A DNA stretch of 64,000 nt, from positions 1 through 64,000 of the forward strand of contig JASBSY010000023.1 in assembly GCA_030148705.1 (NCBI GenBank), read 5' to 3'. Positions 60,905 to 64,000 of the stretch are shown here, in pieces. The notes under the pieces are model-generated. The model did no database searches. It worked only from the letters and a program-made list of their open reading frames with translations, and had not been told where the DNA came from. Position numbers and translations under genes: made by a program. How positions within the stretch are numbered: the stretch's first letter is position 1; each line of letters opens with the position of its first letter. This DNA is from Pukyongia sp. (lineage in GTDB: Bacteria > Bacteroidota > Bacteroidia > Flavobacteriales > Flavobacteriaceae).

Positions 60905-63900
60905 TTACATGGATACCGATACCCCAAAAGTAAATCTCAGTCCCTCTGAGGAGGTGAAGAAATTAAAGGTTCCGCTAATGAGATCGGCTGCATTTACCCA
61001 AAATCCGCCGCCGTAATCTGAATGCCACACCTCCGAAGTGTCATTTTCAAGCCAAACCCGTCCAATATCATATCCCGCGAATATGCCCAATTGCAGGGGA
61101 GTTATACCCGTTTTAAACTTATTAAAGCTATATCTCAGGTCTGCACTTCCCACTGCCGCTGTTTTCCCTGTAAACCTTTCGTCCCTGAACCCTCTCAAAC
61201 CGGTATCCCCTCCCAGCTGGGCCGCCTGGTAGAATTCAAATTCATCTCCAAATCTAAACTGAGCCTGGGCTGCGGTTCGCAGCACCAGTTTTTTATTCGT
61301 GCTAAGCGCGTTATAAAAGTTAAGCGCCGGATCTACAAAAGCGAACAGACCCTCCGCCCCTTCCAGGTTCTGTGTTAAACCACTCACAAGATCGAAGGTC
61401 ATCCCTCTGGTGGGATTGGCCGGATTGTCTAAACTCCTATAGCCGTAAGCGCCTTCAACGGTGGCAAAGTACTGTCGTTGCTCTATAAGGCCCGGCATTG
61501 CAAGTGCGATAAACCGATTGGGGGTATTTTCAACCTCAAGGCCTTCGAATTTTAGTACCATTCTGAAGATGCTGCCGTAATCTGAATCCTTGGTAATTCC
61601 GATATGTGCCCCATAACCTCCCAATTGAACTCTGTTGTACTCGCGTTCGAAGGTGTCGGGGTTTTCATACTCGGGATTGACGGTTTCATTTCCGAAGCCA
61701 AAGAAGTTTTCGGTGAAATTGGCATTTCGAAAGTAGCCCCCTAAGAGAAAATTCCACTTGCCGAATATGTTGGCAAATTCACTCTCATAGTTAATATCGA
61801 AACTCTGGGTAGCTCCGTAGTAACCGAATGAAAGGCTGTGCTGACTGGCAAAAGGATTACGCTGAAATCCGGATTGTGTAAACACGTTGCTCAACCCCAG
61901 CATAAACCCATCGTCCGGATTATATCCAAATGAAGGCAATAACAAATTGGTGCTGTTAATTTGCTTGAGATAATCGTAGGTGTTGAAGTCGTAATTGTCC
62001 GTGATCCTGAAAGTGGCTCCGGCTTTCGACTGCATCGTGTTTTCAGCCGACCGCTGATCGTACACCTTTATTTTTTTTCCATTGCTGAAATTATAAATAT
62101 CATTATTCTGCCCGCCAATTATTCTGATAAAAATAAGATCCCTGCCTTCACCTTTAACTTCAAAGACATCGTCGTCGTCAAGGCCATAGATCCACAGCTC
62201 CTTAGTTTCAGAGCTGTTGTAATTCCTGTCCACTATTAGATCTGCCTTCGCTCCATCCTTTATTCGGTACACCTTTACATTGGTAATCCCATTGTCCAGA
62301 CGGGTGATCTCGAAATAATCGTCCTTATCGGTTCCGGTAACGGTCTGTAATCTTGAAAAGTAATCGAAGTACTCCCCTGCTATCTTCACCAGGTTGTCGC
62401 GTCTTCCTTTTAGCTTGGATTTTATATCGGCTGCGGTTTCATCCTGAACTTCCGCCGGCAGGTCATTAAACGCACTTTCAATTACTTCATCGGTTATATT
62501 ATTCTGAAGGATTCTCGCCTGTTCCAGCCAGGAGTCACGCCCGTGATTCTCAATAAGGGCTCTGTCCAGTTTGATTCCCGCCAGGTTGAACCATTTGGTG
62601 TGTTCCAGCTCGGCTCCGTAAACCTGAAATTGCCTTGCCGTGCTAAATAAGGTACGTACCACGTTCAGCAATCCTCCGTCAAAATTAGCGTAAACCTGAT
62701 CCCTGTCTCTGGGAATGGGCACAAACAGGTCTTTCCCTTCCTGGTCCTTGTATTCAGCAAATCGCCACTGATCGTTATGCCTGTCCCAATCACCAATTAG
62801 CATATCGAATACTCGTGCCCTGATATAGGCCTCCTCATCCAGTACATTTTCTTCATCCGTCCGTAATTTATCCAGGAGGTCGTCAGTACTTTCAATATCG
62901 TCGGCATAATTAAATATTGCACCATCATAAGGTTCGTCCGGACGTTCCACTATCATGTATAGTTCATCCCCGTAGTTCTCATTGAATTTACCAAGCGCCG
63001 GCTGTTTGGGCACATAGTATAACTTCGGATTGGTGTGGAACACACCCGCGGCAGCTGAAAGTTTCGGGATGGTAAACGCCCCATAGGGATGTGCTGCCGT
63101 ATAAAAGTCCATGATGAGGTCTTCAGGAATCGTATTTCTGAAGTCGTCCTCAATTTCCTTATCCTTGATAATTACTGTTTGCAGGAATTGTACAGCACTT
63201 TTTTTAAGCGCTCTCATATTGTAATCCTTACCTTCGCTGTCCTGTAAGCGTAACGAACGCGTTTGATGCCCTCCTCCTTCTCTTACCACTTTCAGCCCTC
63301 CGTACAGTGTGTCCAGTAAAACTGTTTTGGCGGTAACCTCAGTGCCATACACCTCGCGATAGTGATCACCCCACACGGTTTTGAAAAATCCTGATCTGTT
63401 CACCAGTTCGTCTTCATACACAGCTGCTTTAACCGTAGCGGGATAGCCGGATGGAAAATCCTGTTTTATATATTCCTTTTCTTTAGGAATTATCTGTTGC
63501 TGATAAACCATTTCTGAAGTTCCGTCCTCATTGGCCTTAAAGAATCGAACATTTACCGAACCATCCTTATACACATCAAGCGCCGTAAACCCTGCTGTTC
63601 CGTAACTAAATAGACCATGTCGGCTTAAGTCGGCCCTTGTAGCCGAACCCCCTGATCCCGATACCAGTTGCTTTACATTACCTTTTTGCGAAAACTGCAA
63701 GGAGCGGTCGTGAGCCGAAATAACCACCAGTCTTTTGTGGTCTTTTATCATTACTTCAAGCCTTCGGGCCAATTCATCATACTGTTCATTAAATCTGTCC
63801 TGTTTGCTTAAAGCTCCCTGAGAACGCAGCTGGGATACCAGCGTTCCAACAACCGGAATCGGTAGTAGCTGTGCTGTAGCTCCGTATTTTCCTCCGTAAT

Positions 63901-64000
63901 AACCATTGGTTATCAAGGGGTGGTGCATGGCCAGTATGATCGTCTTGTGTTTATTCTTTTTTAATTCTCCTTCCAGTTCAATAAAGAATTTTGAACGCGT
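60905..64000 (-). CDS. Metallophosphoesterase/Omp85-like barrel protein (copy 3), 5' end beyond the window
   Basis: ORF listed to 63928 but the frame stays open to the edge (TRSKFFIELEGELKKNKHKTIILAMHHPL...); AMHHPLI, ISAHDRSLQF, GGDTGLRGFRDERFTG. Confidence 0.85.
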   Translation of the reverse strand, partial: TRSKFFIELEGELKKNKHKTIILAMHHPLITNGYYGGKYGATAQLLPIPVVGTLVSQLRSQGALSKQDRFNEQYDELARRLEVMIKDHKRLVVISAHDRSLQFSQKGNVKQLVSGSGGSATRADLSRHGLFSYGTAGFTALDVYKDGSVNVRFFKANEDGTSEMVYQQQIIPKEKEYIKQDFPSGYPATVKAAVYEDELVNRSGFFKTVWGDHYREVYGTEVTAKTVLLDTLYGGLKVVREGGGHQTRSLRLQDSEGKDYNMRALKKSAVQFLQTVIIKDKEIEDDFRNTIPEDLIMDFYTAAHPYGAFTIPKLSAAAGVFHTNPKLYYVPKQPALGKFNENYGDELYMIVERPDEPYDGAIFNYADDIESTDDLLDKLRTDEENVLDEEAYIRARVFDMLIGDWDRHNDQWRFAEYKDQEGKDLFVPIPRDRDQVYANFDGGLLNVVRTLFSTARQFQVYGAELEHTKWFNLAGIKLDRALIENHGRDSWLEQARILQNNITDEVIESAFNDLPAEVQDETAADIKSKLKGRRDNLVKIAGEYFDYFSRLQTVTGTDKDDYFEITRLDNGITNVKVYRIKDGAKADLIVDRNYNSSETKELWIYGLDDDDVFEVKGEGRDLIFIRIIGGQNNDIYNFSNGKKIKVYDQRSAENTMQSKAGATFRITDNYDFNTYDYLKQINSTNLLLPSFGYNPDDGFMLGLSNVFTQSGFQRNPFASQHSLSFGYYGATQSFDINYESEFANIFGKWNFLLGGYFRNANFTENFFGFGNETVNPEYENPDTFEREYNRVQLGGYGAHIGITKDSDYGSIFRMVLKFEGLEVENTPNRFIALAMPGLIEQRQYFATVEGAYGYRSLDNPANPTRGMTFDLVSGLTQNLEGAEGLFAFVDPALNFYNALSTNKKLVLRTAAQAQFRFGDEFEFYQAAQLGGDTGLRGFRDERFTGKTAAVGSADLRYSFNKFKTGITPLQLGIFAGYDIGRVWLENDTSEVWHSDYGGGFWVNAADLISGTFNFFTSSEGLRFTFGVSVSM

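Noticed and set aside
1-64000. CRISPR arrays, tRNA/rRNA genes, transposases, integrases, phage genes
   Set aside because: Looked for repeats, T-loop-like sequences and transposase or recombinase motifs by eye and in the ORF list; none found. A tRNAscan-SE or CRISPR finder run would be decisive

Overview
The window looks like a Bacteroidota (Flavobacteriia-type) chromosome segment; basis: GldF/GldG next to dnaN, TAnnTTTG-type -7 elements, Wzi/Wzc/Wza capsule export and DUF4294/DUF2061-type proteins. It has three parts. (1) 1-22.6 kb: mostly core genes (M42 peptidase, topoisomerase IB, MBOAT + SGNH-like pair, AGCS symporter, purC, PhoH, SAM hydrolase, gldF-gldG, dnaN, RsbQ/KAI2-like hydrolase + PAS hybrid kinase, methyltransferase, mnmE). 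(2) ~22.7-51.9 kb: a large, almost gap-free minus-strand surface-polysaccharide cluster. It encodes export, a bacillosamine-type sugar pathway and priming, glycosyltransferases, a flippase and a candidate polymerase. It also encodes a full PAPS supply (cysD, cysN, cysC, cysQ), two sulfotransferases, and an O-acetylation module of one MBOAT plus three tandem SGNH-like paralogs. The MBOAT is interrupted by one in-frame TAG. (3) 52.1-64 kb: Dps, a putative lipoprotein, and three tandem ~1.2-kaa lipoproteins that combine a calcineurin-like phosphoesterase, a possible CotH/HipA-like kinase-type segment and an Omp85-like beta barrel. Their active-site motifs look reciprocally degenerated, which is the most novel-looking system here. 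No tRNA, rRNA, CRISPR, IS or prophage genes were recognised. All family calls are from reading motifs, not from searches.
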